A stretch of 62,086 nt of DNA from Amphritea sp. 1_MG-2023. Its GTDB lineage: Bacteria > Pseudomonadota > Gammaproteobacteria > Pseudomonadales > Balneatricaceae. Location of the stretch: assembly GCF_030547545.1 (NCBI RefSeq), contig NZ_JAUOQE010000026.1, positions 1 to 62,086 on the forward strand, read 5' to 3'. The notes under the pieces are model-generated. The model saw only the letters and a program-made list of their open reading frames with translations, was not told where the DNA came from and did not search any database. The position numbers and the translations under genes were made by a program. Shown here in pieces: positions 36,708-47,512 of this stretch (positions within the stretch are counted from its first letter, which is position 1; each line of letters begins with the position of its first letter).

Positions 36708-37904
36708 ATGAGTCTGATCTTAACCGTCAATGGCGGCTCTTCCAGTCTTAAGTGTGCTCTATTTTTTCGTCATGACGATATTGCGGATAATATTTATACG
36801 TTTAAATTAAGCAATATTCTCAACCATCCCGCGATGAAGGTACTTTCCCCACAAGGTGAAATAGTCGAACAGCATCAACTCGATATGACAGACATAGCAA
36901 TTGATCACCGTCATCAATCCTGTCTCGATGAAGTCATACAATGGGTTGATAAGAATCTACCTGACAACGATATTAAAGCCTTTGGTCACCGAGTAGTGCA
37001 CGGCGGCGAATTGTTTAGCGAACCCGTTGTCGCCAACGACACCATTTTAAATAATCTTGAATCCCTCATTCCACTCGCGCCATTACATCAACCCTTCAGT
37101 CTTAAGTTGATTCGAGCCTGCCAACACCTAAAACCAGCGCTACCTCAGATTCTCTGTTTTGATACCATGTTTCACGCCCATCAGCCCGATGTAGAACAGC
37201 ATTACGCCATCCCGCGAAAATTCACCGAAGCGGGTATACATCGATATGGCTTCCATGGTCTGTCCTATGAATTTATTCAACACAGTTTGAAAAAAATAGG
37301 CCATGGCGCAGAAAGCGATAAAACCATTGTCTGTCATCTCGGTGCTGGGTCCAGCATGTGTGCGATAAAAGAGGGAAAATCAATCGCCTCTTCCATGGGT
37401 TTTTCCGCCGTTGAAGGTCTACCTATGGGCACCCGTACCGGTAATATTGATCCCGGCGTGTTGCTCTATCTGCAGCGTAACTATGATATGGATACAGACC
37501 AATTAGAACGCTTTATTTATAAAGATTGTGGCTGGTTAGGCGTCTCGGGAATCAGCTCGGATATGCAAGAACTAAAGCAATCGGATCAGCCCGAAGCCGA
37601 AGAAGCCATCGCCATGTTCGTCTATCGTGCTGTGCTAGAAATAGGTCGTCTAAGCGCTGCGCTGCAGGGGTTAGATCAATTGGTGTTTACCGCGGGCGTT
37701 GGCGAGAACGACAGCAGTTTGCGTAAACGAATTTGCGATCAGCTCGACTGGCTCGGCATAAAACTAAATAAAAGCGCCAACCAGGAGAGTGAAGCGATTA
37801 TCAGCAAAGCCACCAGCCCCGTCACGGTGCGGGTGATACCCACCAATGAAGAAGCCATGATTGCGCGGCATACAGAGAGTATTTTAGCCGCCGCTGAAGG
37901 TTAA
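36708..37904 (+). CDS. ackA: Acetate kinase
   Basis: 398 residues. The ASKHA-fold N-terminal motif ILTVNGGSSSLK is at residues 4-15, then HRVVHGGE near 89-96, YAIPRKFTEAGIHRYGFHG (catalytic region) near 164-182, HLGAGSSMCAIKEGKSIASSM near 208-228 and TAGVGENDS near 325-333. It makes ATP and acetate from acetyl-phosphate. It follows the phosphotransacylase with 1 bp between stop and start, so the pair is an overflow/fermentation unit. Confidence 0.94.
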   Translation: MSLILTVNGGSSSLKCALFFRHDDIADNIYTFKLSNILNHPAMKVLSPQGEIVEQHQLDMTDIAIDHRHQSCLDEVIQWVDKNLPDNDIKAFGHRVVHGGELFSEPVVANDTILNNLESLIPLAPLHQPFSLKLIRACQHLKPALPQILCFDTMFHAHQPDVEQHYAIPRKFTEAGIHRYGFHGLSYEFIQHSLKKIGHGAESDKTIVCHLGAGSSMCAIKEGKSIASSMGFSAVEGLPMGTRTGNIDPGVLLYLQRNYDMDTDQLERFIYKDCGWLGVSGISSDMQELKQSDQPEAEEAIAMFVYRAVLEIGRLSAALQGLDQLVFTAGVGENDSSLRKRICDQLDWLGIKLNKSANQESEAIISKATSPVTVRVIPTNEEAMIARHTESILAAAEG

Positions 37905-37935
37905 TACCGGCAACAATGGCTCGTGGCTACACGTC

Positions 37936-37969
37936 TAGACAAAGAAAAGCTTAGGCTTTTCTTTGTCTA
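37936..37969. repeat. Perfect 15-bp stem-loop overlapping the rlmB stop codon
   Basis: TAGACAAAGAAAAGC (37936-37950) and its exact reverse complement (37955-37969) with a TTAG tetraloop. The loop and right arm contain the last codons and stop of rlmB on the minus strand. It is a terminator-like hairpin between convergent ackA and rlmB, but no real T-run follows on either strand. Confidence 0.6.
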
Positions 37970-38691
37970 ACGGCTTCAAATAAGCAGACACCGGTGGCAA
38001 CCGAGACATTCAGTGATGAAACCTCACCGGCCATATCGATTTTTACCAAAAAATCACAATGCTCTCGCGTCAGACGGCGCATCCCCTGCCCCTCGGCTCC
38101 CATGACTAAGGCCATCGGACCTTTCAGATCCGCATCGTAAACCAAAGTATCGGCTTCACCGGCCGTACCCGTAATCCAGATACCCTTTTGCTGTAACTCT
38201 TTTAAGGTACGCGCGAGATTAGTGACTAACACATACGGCATGACTTCCGCCGCACCGCAAGCCACCTTACTGGCCGTAGCATTCAGTGGCGCCGATTTAT
38301 CTTTCGGGGCAATCACTGCATGAACACCGGCCGCATCCGCCGTACGTAAACAAGCCCCTAAGTTATGCGGGTCGGTTACCCCATCGAGCACCAATAAAAA
38401 CGCCGGTTGTTCAAGTTTCTCAAGCAGCGCATCAAGAAATTGCTCATTTTTCGCCTGAATCGGCTCACAGGCAACCACAACGCCCTGATGTACGCCATTC
38501 TCAGCCATATCATCGAGTTCCTTACGGCTCACTCTAGCGACGCTCAGTTGCTTCTCAGCGGCCAGCTCTAACAGTGCTTGCATCCGCCCATCAAGCCGTC
38601 CTTTCAGCACCCACACTCCTTTAACCCGCTTACTATCACGCTGTAGAGCGGTGGTGGCCGCATGGATACCAAAGATATATTCAGGACGCAT
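37951..38691 (-). CDS. rlmB: 23S rRNA 2'-O-methyltransferase G2251
   Basis: 246 residues from the ATG at 38691 ([17 protein letters not shown]). SpoU-family trefoil-knot methyltransferase: [20 protein letters not shown] near 103-122, [12 protein letters not shown] near 197-208 and [22 protein letters not shown] near 219-240, with the N-terminal RNA-binding domain. The start lies inside the 3' end of hemH (11-bp overlap), so translation may be coupled. Confidence 0.94.
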   Translation of the reverse strand: MRPEYIFGIHAATTALQRDSKRVKGVWVLKGRLDGRMQALLELAAEKQLSVARVSRKELDDMAENGVHQGVVVACEPIQAKNEQFLDALLEKLEQPAFLLVLDGVTDPHNLGACLRTADAAGVHAVIAPKDKSAPLNATASKVACGAAEVMPYVLVTNLARTLKELQQKGIWITGTAGEADTLVYDADLKGPMALVMGAEGQGMRRLTREHCDFLVKIDMAGEVSSLNVSVATGVCLFEAVRQRKA

Positions 38692-39727
38692 TGTTTGTCT
38701 CATTTAATGTATTCGTTGTATCGGCCCGATTAAACCAGCCGGAACTGTTGTCTTTTACCAGTGCCACCAGCAGATTAATCATCCCCGGATCGGCATTCAA
38801 CGCCGCAATATACTGATATTGTTCGCCTCCTGCCTCCATAAAGACATCGCGATTTTCAACCGCAATCTCTTCGAGCGTCTCGAGGCAATCGGCAGAAAAT
38901 GCCGGACAGATAATATTGACCTTTTTTACCCCACTGCCAGGCAACGCAGCAAGGGTTTTATCGGTGTAAGGCTGTAACCACGCCTTCGGCCCAAAACGAG
39001 ACTGAAAAGTCGTTTGCCATTGATCTGTTGTGAGCCCCAACGCTTTCGCCAAGAGTTCGGAGGTGCGATGACAATGTTCAGGATAGGGATCACCTTTCGC
39101 CGCATACTCCTGAGGAATACCATGGTAAGACAATATTAACTTATCACTGCGCGGGTTGGCTGCTTGAAACGCCTGTACCGACTCGGCTAACGCCCGAATA
39201 TAAAGCGGATGATCATGATAATCATGAATAACGCGAATATCGCCGAAATCACGGGTTTTCATCTGAAAGCGAGCGATCAAATCATAGATGGGTGCGGTGG
39301 TGGTTGCTGAATATTGTGGATAAAGCGGGAGCACCAAAATTTTGCGATACCCCGCCGCATTCAACTCCTCAAGTCGAGCAGTTAAACCTGGATTACCATA
39401 GGTCATAGCCGAAAAAACCTGAATCTGCTGATCCGGCATCTGTTGCTGCAGCGCGAGTTGCAGCGCCGCCACTTGTTGATTCAGAATCAATCGCAACGGC
39501 GAATCTTGATGCCAAATCGAGGCGTATAGTTTAGCTACTTTACGCGGACGAAAAGTCAAAATAATACCGTTGAGCACCGTTAGCCAAATCAACCGCATGA
39601 TACCATCACCTTCAACGACTCGGCGATCCGATAAAAACTCTTTAAGATACCGGCGAACGGCCGCCGGCGTAGGTTGATCTGGCGAACCGAGGTTTACCAG
39701 CAGCACCGCTGTTTTGGGCTGAGTCAT
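38681..39727 (-). CDS. hemH: Ferrochelatase
   Basis: 348 residues from the ATG at 39727 ([20 protein letters not shown]); a TTG eight codons upstream is less likely. Motifs: [40 protein letters not shown] with the catalytic His near 196, [17 protein letters not shown] near 239-255 and [19 protein letters not shown] near 273-291. It inserts ferrous iron into protoporphyrin IX. Confidence 0.95.
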   Translation of the reverse strand: MTQPKTAVLLVNLGSPDQPTPAAVRRYLKEFLSDRRVVEGDGIMRLIWLTVLNGIILTFRPRKVAKLYASIWHQDSPLRLILNQQVAALQLALQQQMPDQQIQVFSAMTYGNPGLTARLEELNAAGYRKILVLPLYPQYSATTTAPIYDLIARFQMKTRDFGDIRVIHDYHDHPLYIRALAESVQAFQAANPRSDKLILSYHGIPQEYAAKGDPYPEHCHRTSELLAKALGLTTDQWQTTFQSRFGPKAWLQPYTDKTLAALPGSGVKKVNIICPAFSADCLETLEEIAVENRDVFMEAGGEQYQYIAALNADPGMINLLVALVKDNSSGWFNRADTTNTLNETNNAS

Positions 39728-39780
39728 CAATATATGTCCGATTGTAAGCAAAGCGCTATTATCGCGGAATCACAGACAAT

Positions 39781-39808
39781 AAAAAACCGCTCTAACAAGC
39801 GGTTTTTT
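39781..39808. terminator. Terminator between adk and hemH
   Basis: AAAAAACCGC, an 8-nt loop, and GCGGTTTTTT, located 18 bp past the adk stop on the minus strand. Both arms carry A/T runs. Confidence 0.85.
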
Positions 39809-39825
39809 ATAAAGTCGGTAAAGAA

Positions 39826-40935
<1,110 letters not shown>

Positions 40936-43542
40936 TTAACCGGTGTTTCTCATCCCTGCAGATATACCCGCCATGGTAATCATTAATGCCTGTTCTAGGC
41001 GCTCATCCGGTTGATTACGATCTCGATAGAGCAGTTCAGCCTGCAAAAAGTGCAATGGATCAATATAGGGGTTACGTACCTCAATCGATTGACGAATCAC
41101 TGGGCTGTGCTCTAATAGCCTATCCTGCTGTTTAATCTGTTTCACCAGTTCGATGGTGTGCGCTAATCGACAACGTAGATCCGCACCTAATACTGATAAT
41201 TCTTCAGACACCAAGCGCTTTTCATAATATGCAGCAATATTGCCATCCGCTTTGGCCATCACCATCTCTAACATATCCATATAGGAGCGGAAAAAAGGCC
41301 AATCTCGGCGCATCGTCTGCACCAGTTCAAATTGCCCCTTGTCCAAGGTTTGCTGTAAGGCAACATCACTGCCAAGCCATGCTGGTAACATTAGCCGAAT
41401 TTGCGTCCAAGCAAAGATCCACGGTATAGCCCGCAGACTTTCAACGCCACCATCGGCTTTACGTTTCGCGGGTCGACTGCCTAACGGTAACTTAGCCAGC
41501 TCTTGTTCGGGAGTTGCCGAGCGGAAATAAGACACAAACTGTGGATCGTAGCGCACTACTTGCCGATACGCCGTCAAACCCGCCAGCGCCATCTCATTCA
41601 TTAACTGACGCCATTCAGGTTTAGGCCCAGGGGCTGGTGCCAGCGTCGCCTCAAGCGTAGCCGAGGTATACAGTTCTAAGTTACGTACCGCAATTTCAGG
41701 CACACCAAACTTAAAGCGAATCATCTCGCCCTGCTCTGTCACCCGCAGACTACCCGCAACCGATCCCGGAGGCTGCGCCAAAATAGCCGTATGACTCGGA
41801 CCACCGCCACGGCCAACCGTCCCGCCACGACCGTGAAATAAGGTCAAATGAACATCGTATTCCCGACAAACCTGAGTGAGCGCTTCCTGCGCTCGATACT
41901 GCCCCCAAGCCGCCGCTAACTGTCCAGCATCTTTGGATGAATCGGAATAACCAATCATTACTTCTTGATGGCCTTCGGTATAGTTTTTATACCAAGGTAT
42001 CGCTAATAGTTGTCGGATACAGTTTTCGGCATTATCCAGATCATCTAGCGTTTCAAACAGGGGCACCACACGAATATTATGCTGTATACCGCTCTCTTTG
42101 AGCAGCAGAATAACGGCAAGAACATCGGACGGCTGACTCGCCATCGAAATAACATAGGACCCCAGCGAGTTAGGCTCTTCGCAAGCCACGACTCGACAGG
42201 TATCCAGCACCTCTTGAACATCGGCACTGGGGTGCCAATCACGGGGAAACAGCGGACGTTTTTCCTGTAACTCACGTAACAGAAACATCTGTTTGTTAGT
42301 TTCGCTCCACTCACTGTAACAACCTATACCGTAGAAGCCGGTCAATTCATCCATCACTTCAGCATGACGATCGGCATTCTGACGAACATCTAGGTTAACC
42401 AAGGTCATACCAAAACAACCCACTCGACGCAGCGTATCGCTTAACAGGCCGTCCGCAATCACTTCCATCTGACACTGACGCAATGAGGTATCGATCAGTT
42501 GCAACGGCTCCAGCAACTGAGCGGGTAAAATATAGATATCTTCTTTATCCACAGGACGACCATCAAGTCGTTCAGTCGCCCAGTGTTTAGTCTTCGTTAA
42601 CGTCTGACTGACGATGCGTAACAGTTCACGATAGGGCTCTGCATGATCACCGACCCGCTCTCGCATCTCATCGCTGCATTGATTCATGGATAGCTCGGAG
42701 CGCAAGCGTTCGATATCTCTAATATATAGATCGGCGGCCATCCAGCGTGACAGTAGCAACACCTTTTCGGTGGTCGCGGAGGTCACATTAGGGTTGCCAT
42801 CACGATCCCCCCCCATCCAAGAGGCAAAGCGAACGGGCGAACGAGTCAGGGGCAGGTGAATGCCCGTTGCATCAAACAGTTGCTGATCAATATGCCGTAA
42901 AAACACCGGCACCGCTTCCCACAGCGAGTTTTCAATTACTGCAAATCCCCACTTAGCTTCATCCACCGGCGTAGGCCGTTGTTTGCGAATCGCATCGGTA
43001 TGCCAAGCTTGACTGATTAGATCATGTAAGCGGTGACGGAGATCTTCACCCCGATCGATACGCTGTAAGCATTCAGTAATAGAATCGAATTTTTGAATCA
43101 GGGTGCGACGATTAACTTCCGTTGGATGAGCCGTCAGAACGAGCTCAACATCCATATTTCCAACAGCCTCAGCAATCTGCTGCTTACTGACGCCTTGCTG
43201 TTGTAAGCGGCCTAATAATCCACAAAAAGAATCTTGCGTACACACATCCATCACGCCGGAACGTCGACGTACTCGATGATGCTCTTCCGCTATATTGGAT
43301 AAATTAAGAAACTGAGTAAAGGCTCGAGCGACGGGCAGTAAATCGTCATCATTGAGTTCGCTGAGCGTCTTAAGTAATTGATCATCGACTGGCTTGCCAG
43401 ATGAACGCCCCGCTTTGGAAAGGGCTCGAATGGTTTCGATTTTATCGAGAAATGCCTGTCCTTTATGGGAAACGATCGTTTGTCCAAGGCACTCCCCGAG
43501 CATCCGAACATCGTCCCGCAGGTCTTCATGAAGCGTTGTCAT
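40936..43542 (-). CDS. ppc: Phosphoenolpyruvate carboxylase
   Basis: 868 residues from the ATG at 43542 (MTTLHEDLRDDVRMLGECLG) with an SD-like AGGGGGTGCGGA upstream; the frame is open 14 codons earlier. Signature 1 is VLTAHPTEVNRRTL with the catalytic His near residue 135, signature 2 is MIGYSDSSKDAG near 537, and FHGRGGTVGRGGGP lies near 577-590. It carboxylates PEP to oxaloacetate, refilling the TCA cycle. The C-terminus MTMAGISAGMRNTG is intact. Monocistronic. Confidence 0.95.
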   Translation of the reverse strand: MTTLHEDLRDDVRMLGECLGQTIVSHKGQAFLDKIETIRALSKAGRSSGKPVDDQLLKTLSELNDDDLLPVARAFTQFLNLSNIAEEHHRVRRRSGVMDVCTQDSFCGLLGRLQQQGVSKQQIAEAVGNMDVELVLTAHPTEVNRRTLIQKFDSITECLQRIDRGEDLRHRLHDLISQAWHTDAIRKQRPTPVDEAKWGFAVIENSLWEAVPVFLRHIDQQLFDATGIHLPLTRSPVRFASWMGGDRDGNPNVTSATTEKVLLLSRWMAADLYIRDIERLRSELSMNQCSDEMRERVGDHAEPYRELLRIVSQTLTKTKHWATERLDGRPVDKEDIYILPAQLLEPLQLIDTSLRQCQMEVIADGLLSDTLRRVGCFGMTLVNLDVRQNADRHAEVMDELTGFYGIGCYSEWSETNKQMFLLRELQEKRPLFPRDWHPSADVQEVLDTCRVVACEEPNSLGSYVISMASQPSDVLAVILLLKESGIQHNIRVVPLFETLDDLDNAENCIRQLLAIPWYKNYTEGHQEVMIGYSDSSKDAGQLAAAWGQYRAQEALTQVCREYDVHLTLFHGRGGTVGRGGGPSHTAILAQPPGSVAGSLRVTEQGEMIRFKFGVPEIAVRNLELYTSATLEATLAPAPGPKPEWRQLMNEMALAGLTAYRQVVRYDPQFVSYFRSATPEQELAKLPLGSRPAKRKADGGVESLRAIPWIFAWTQIRLMLPAWLGSDVALQQTLDKGQFELVQTMRRDWPFFRSYMDMLEMVMAKADGNIAAYYEKRLVSEELSVLGADLRCRLAHTIELVKQIKQQDRLLEHSPVIRQSIEVRNPYIDPLHFLQAELLYRDRNQPDERLEQALMITMAGISAGMRNTG

Positions 43543-43702
43543 TCCGCACCCCCTGTCTATCGATACAGTACTTAAATTAAACATTAAGCTAAGGTTCTGA
43601 TATAAAACACTGTAAATACAATAACATTGATACTATACATTGATACTACAGGAAGGGGGCAAAGCACAAATACTATCTTAGTCGCAGTATTAAAGTAGTA
43701 CC

Positions 43703-44089
43703 TTAGTGATCGGTTAACTGACGTAACTGCTTCAATGCGATCGCCGCTCGATGTTCATTTTCATAACCCACTTCGATCTCAGCAACCGTCATCCCCGATA
43801 AACCTAAGGCGATACGAAAATGACTCTCTGACTCTGCGCCCGAATTCGAGCGCACTTCAAACTGTTGCAATTGATCAAAATCGAAGCGTACATAGCCACT
43901 CGGCTGAAGCACGGCAATTTGACGCTGCGAGCTACTAACAAGCAGAGGCGGACTACCTTTAAGATCATCAGATACCTGAAAACCTGCCGTTTGCAGAGCC
44001 TTACGCTGATCATCAATGCGTTGGTAATTCCAATAGGCTAAGCCAATCATAATCAGCAGTGCCAACAAAACCCATTGTAACGAACCCAT
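43703..44089 (-). CDS. Small single-pass membrane protein of unknown function
   Basis: 128 residues from the ATG at 44089, chosen because AAGGGAGA lies about 6 bp upstream; an earlier in-frame ATG adds 12 residues. An N-terminal membrane helix (LQWVLLALLIMIGLAYWNYQ) is followed by a soluble domain with alternating beta-strand-like segments (residues 45-125). It is 75 bp downstream of mazG on the same strand. No family was recognised. Confidence 0.7.
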   Translation of the reverse strand: MGSLQWVLLALLIMIGLAYWNYQRIDDQRKALQTAGFQVSDDLKGSPPLLVSSSQRQIAVLQPSGYVRFDFDQLQQFEVRSNSGAESESHFRIALGLSGMTVAEIEVGYENEHRAAIALKQLRQLTDH

Positions 44090-44164
44090 CTCAATTCTCC
44101 CTTCAGGCTGATTCATCGAACCCACTGACGAGTGCCATCACAATGCATTAATAACGTGCGTGGC

Positions 44165-44980
44165 TTATAGCCCTTTACGTTTAGCTTCATTCCACCAGCT
44201 ATCGAGCTCATCCAGAGTAAAATCGGCCCAACGTCGTGAAGACGCCTTAACTTGATCTTCAATATAACTAAAGCGCTGAGTGAATTTCTGGTTGGTATAG
44301 CGCAATGCACTTTCGGGGTTAATCCCCATATGACGCGCTAAGTTCACCTGCGCAAACATCAGGTCACCTAGTTCATGCTCCATTTCTAGCTCATCGCCGG
44401 CGGCAATGGCTTCACGCAGTTCAGCAATTTCCTCTTCGATTTTATCCAGCACAGGCAAAACATCACCCCAATCGAAACCCACTCTGGCGGCCCGTTTTTG
44501 CAGCTTCTCGGCACGATTAAGCGCAGGCAGCGCCATGGGAATATCATCTAAAACCCGAGATTCTTGCAGTGGCTTTTCGCTTCGCTCATCCGCTTTGATC
44601 GCTTCCCAAGTATCTTTGATACGCTGTTCATCTAGCGCCTCTGTCGTACATCGACTTGTCAATGTGCCGTCAGGGAACACATGTGGATGGCGACGAATCA
44701 GTTTGGCCACCAAGGTATCGATAACCTCAGCCAAGCCATAACCGTGCTGTTCTTCGGCTAATCGGGCATAGAAAATCACTTGAAATAATAGATCTCCGAG
44801 CTCACCCTGCAAATGATCCCAATCTTGTCGCTCAATGGCATCGGCTACCTCATAGGCTTCTTCAAGCGTATGCGGCACAATGCTGGCAAAATCTTGCTTC
44901 AAATCCCAAGGGCAACCATCCTCGGGATCTCGCAGTCTCGCCATCAGCGCAATCAGATCGTTAAGATTATAATCCGCCAT
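44165..44980 (-). CDS. mazG: Nucleoside triphosphate pyrophosphohydrolase
   Basis: 271 residues from the ATG at 44980. Two MazG domains: the first has CPWDLKQDFASIVPHTLEEAYEV near 22-44 and GELGDLLFQVIFYA near 58-71, the second EEEIAELREA and EHELGDLMFAQVNLAR near 204-219. The ExxE/ExxD metal ligands are present. It hydrolyses NTPs. The start overlaps the relA stop (TGATG), so it is translationally coupled to relA, a link known in E. coli where MazG lowers (p)ppGpp. Confidence 0.94.
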   Translation of the reverse strand: MADYNLNDLIALMARLRDPEDGCPWDLKQDFASIVPHTLEEAYEVADAIERQDWDHLQGELGDLLFQVIFYARLAEEQHGYGLAEVIDTLVAKLIRRHPHVFPDGTLTSRCTTEALDEQRIKDTWEAIKADERSEKPLQESRVLDDIPMALPALNRAEKLQKRAARVGFDWGDVLPVLDKIEEEIAELREAIAAGDELEMEHELGDLMFAQVNLARHMGINPESALRYTNQKFTQRFSYIEDQVKASSRRWADFTLDELDSWWNEAKRKGL

Positions 44981-47241
44981 CAAGCACCGCTTCGCTGTCG
45001 ATGTACGTCGGTCACATTTGGAATTTGATTAATCTTATCCATAATTTTCCCTAGTAACTCAAGGCGACTGATCTCAATGGTTAGGGTTAGCTGCGCAATA
45101 TTACTCTTCTTATCCGACTGAGTATGAGCAGCAACGAGATTGACATTTTCATTCGCCATCACCATCATCAGATCGCGTAACAAGCCAGAACGATCAAAGG
45201 CTTCAACGTAAATATCCACCGGATACGTTGACTCAGCCTCTTCGCCCCAACTTACCTCAACCACTCGCTCGCCTTCATGCTGACGTAGCTGAAATACGTT
45301 AATGCAATCTTCCCGATGTATCGATACGCCTCGATTCTTGGTGATATAACCAATAATAAGGTCACCCGGCACCGGTTTACAACATGGCGCAATCGAGGTG
45401 AGTAGATTACCGACCCCACGGATATTAATGCCATCAGAAACATGATTGTCTCGCGCAGTACGATTGCCAGTGCCCAACAGGGCTAGATCGAGCTGCGCAT
45501 CGTGATGATCGGTATCAACTTGCTGTTGCGCCGCATTAATTACCTGCGATAGACGAATATCACCGGCACCCAACGCCGCATACATATCTTCCGCCGTACG
45601 GTGATTGACCACTTTCGCCATCTGTTTAAAGTTAAGATCGGCACTCTCTAGTGCCAGACGACGGAATTCACGCTCAATAATTTTCTTACCCGCCGCCGCA
45701 TTTTTATCTTTATCCTGTAACTTAAACCAATGCTGAACCTTGGCACGTGAACGAGCGCTAGTGATATATCCAAGGTTAGGGTTAAGCCAGTCACGGCGCG
45801 GATGTTCCTCATTGGCGGTTAGAATTTCGACTTGATCACCGGTTTGCAATTGACGCGTTAAGGGCACAATCCGACCGTTAACCTTTGCTCCTCGACAACG
45901 ATGCCCTACCTCTGTATGTACCCGATAAGCAAAATCAACCGGCGTCGATTTAACCGGCATATCGACCACATGACCATCCGGCGTAAAGACATACACCCGA
46001 TCATGCGCGACATCACCACTAATGACCTCAGAAAACGCTTCGGAATCACTGAGATCTTCGGTCCATTCAAGCACCTGCCGCAACCATGCGATCTTATCTT
46101 CGTAGCTCGAACTGGAAGACTGAGTATCGGTGCCTTTATACAGCCAGTGAGCACAGACTCCCAACTCGGCTTCTTCATGCATCGCAAAGGTACGGATCTG
46201 AATTTCTAATACTTTACCCGATGGACCGAATACCGCCGTGTGTAACGAACGATAGCCATTGGGTTTCGGTGACGCGATATAATCATCAAATTCGTGAGGG
46301 ATATTACGCCATAAGCCATGCACAATTCCCAACACGGTATAGCAATCACGAATCTCAGGCACCAAGATCCTAACGGCACGAATATCGTACACCTGATTGA
46401 AAGCGATATTCTTACGCTGCATTTTGCGCCAAATGCTGTAGATGTGTTTGGCTCGCCCCATCACATCGCCTTCAATATCGACCTTTTGCAGCTCAGTATT
46501 GAGAATATTGACCGCGTCTTCGATAAACTGCTGCCGGTCGATACGTTTCTCATCCAGCAGAGTCGCTATCTGTTTATAATCGTTGGGTTTTAAATAACGG
46601 AATGAGAGATCTTCCAACTCCCATTTAATGTGGCCAATACCGAGTCGGTGTGCGAGGGGCGCATACACATCAAAAACTTCTCGAGCAACGAGGTAACGCT
46701 TCTTACGGGAATCACCTTTAACGCGACGAATGGCACAGGTACGCTCGGCAATTTTAATCAGCACAACGCGGACATCGTCGATCATGGACACCAACATTTT
46801 GCGAACATTGTCCAACGGGTTACCGCTCTGTCCCAAAACATTTTCACGGCGTGGATTCTGACGACTACCGATAGCAGCCATCTGCAACACACCATCAATC
46901 AAGGTAGCGATGGTGGGCCCGAAACGTCGGCGGATATCCTCGAGTGTGGTGCGTTTTTCACGCACACTACGATACAGAATAGCCGCCACGAGCGCGTCCT
47001 GATCCTGATTTAGCTCAACCAGAATCTGCGCCATCTCTAAGCCGGTCAGATAACTATCACAATCGTTCCATGAATCCTCAGAGGGTTCCCCATCGTCCTT
47101 TAACTGTTGAGCATACAAACACGCCTGACGAACTGTATCAATATCCTTAACTTCAACCTGTTCTTGCAAGCGTTCCAGCCACATTTCCAGATCGACACTA
47201 CCATCAGCCTGGATCGGATGATCTTCGCGTACTTTTACCAC
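44980..47241 (-). CDS. relA: GTP pyrophosphokinase RelA ((p)ppGpp synthetase I)
   Basis: 753 residues from the GTG at 47241 (VVKVREDHPIQADGSV), the family's usual N-terminus, with GAAGGAG 12 bp upstream; the frame is open another 29 codons. The hydrolase domain is degenerate (AAILYRSVREKRTT instead of HDxxED), marking RelA rather than SpoT. The synthetase domain has PKPNGYRSLHTAVFGP near 331-346. TGS (VVDMPVKSTPVDFAYRVHTEVG), zinc-finger and ACT domains follow. It makes (p)ppGpp during amino-acid starvation. Confidence 0.94.
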   Translation of the reverse strand: MVKVREDHPIQADGSVDLEMWLERLQEQVEVKDIDTVRQACLYAQQLKDDGEPSEDSWNDCDSYLTGLEMAQILVELNQDQDALVAAILYRSVREKRTTLEDIRRRFGPTIATLIDGVLQMAAIGSRQNPRRENVLGQSGNPLDNVRKMLVSMIDDVRVVLIKIAERTCAIRRVKGDSRKKRYLVAREVFDVYAPLAHRLGIGHIKWELEDLSFRYLKPNDYKQIATLLDEKRIDRQQFIEDAVNILNTELQKVDIEGDVMGRAKHIYSIWRKMQRKNIAFNQVYDIRAVRILVPEIRDCYTVLGIVHGLWRNIPHEFDDYIASPKPNGYRSLHTAVFGPSGKVLEIQIRTFAMHEEAELGVCAHWLYKGTDTQSSSSSYEDKIAWLRQVLEWTEDLSDSEAFSEVISGDVAHDRVYVFTPDGHVVDMPVKSTPVDFAYRVHTEVGHRCRGAKVNGRIVPLTRQLQTGDQVEILTANEEHPRRDWLNPNLGYITSARSRAKVQHWFKLQDKDKNAAAGKKIIEREFRRLALESADLNFKQMAKVVNHRTAEDMYAALGAGDIRLSQVINAAQQQVDTDHHDAQLDLALLGTGNRTARDNHVSDGINIRGVGNLLTSIAPCCKPVPGDLIIGYITKNRGVSIHREDCINVFQLRQHEGERVVEVSWGEEAESTYPVDIYVEAFDRSGLLRDLMMVMANENVNLVAAHTQSDKKSNIAQLTLTIEISRLELLGKIMDKINQIPNVTDVHRQRSGA

Positions 47242-47477
47242 AGCGCTACGCCGCTCCTTCGTTACTTGATACTCGAAAAACGTTTGCGCTCTAAACTCCC
47301 TGCTAAATACCGCACTGAACAATAGCAAGGAACAGATCTATTTTTAAACCTGTGTTTGAAAACATAGCGCATACCGCGGCCCATTCTAATATTTCAGACC
47401 TTTAATAGCGAGTAAGTTCAACCTAATTAGGCCACATCAACGATCTATTGCGGTGCGTAATCCCCTTGTTTAAAGGC

Positions 47478-47503
47478 AAAAAAAGGAGCCATCAGCTCCT
47501 TTA
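47478..47503 (-). terminator. Rho-independent terminator of cysM
   Basis: On the minus strand AAAGGAGC-TGATG-GCTCCTTT followed by TTTTG, 10 bp past the cysM stop. Confidence 0.85.
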
Positions 47504-47512
47504 AAAATTGTT

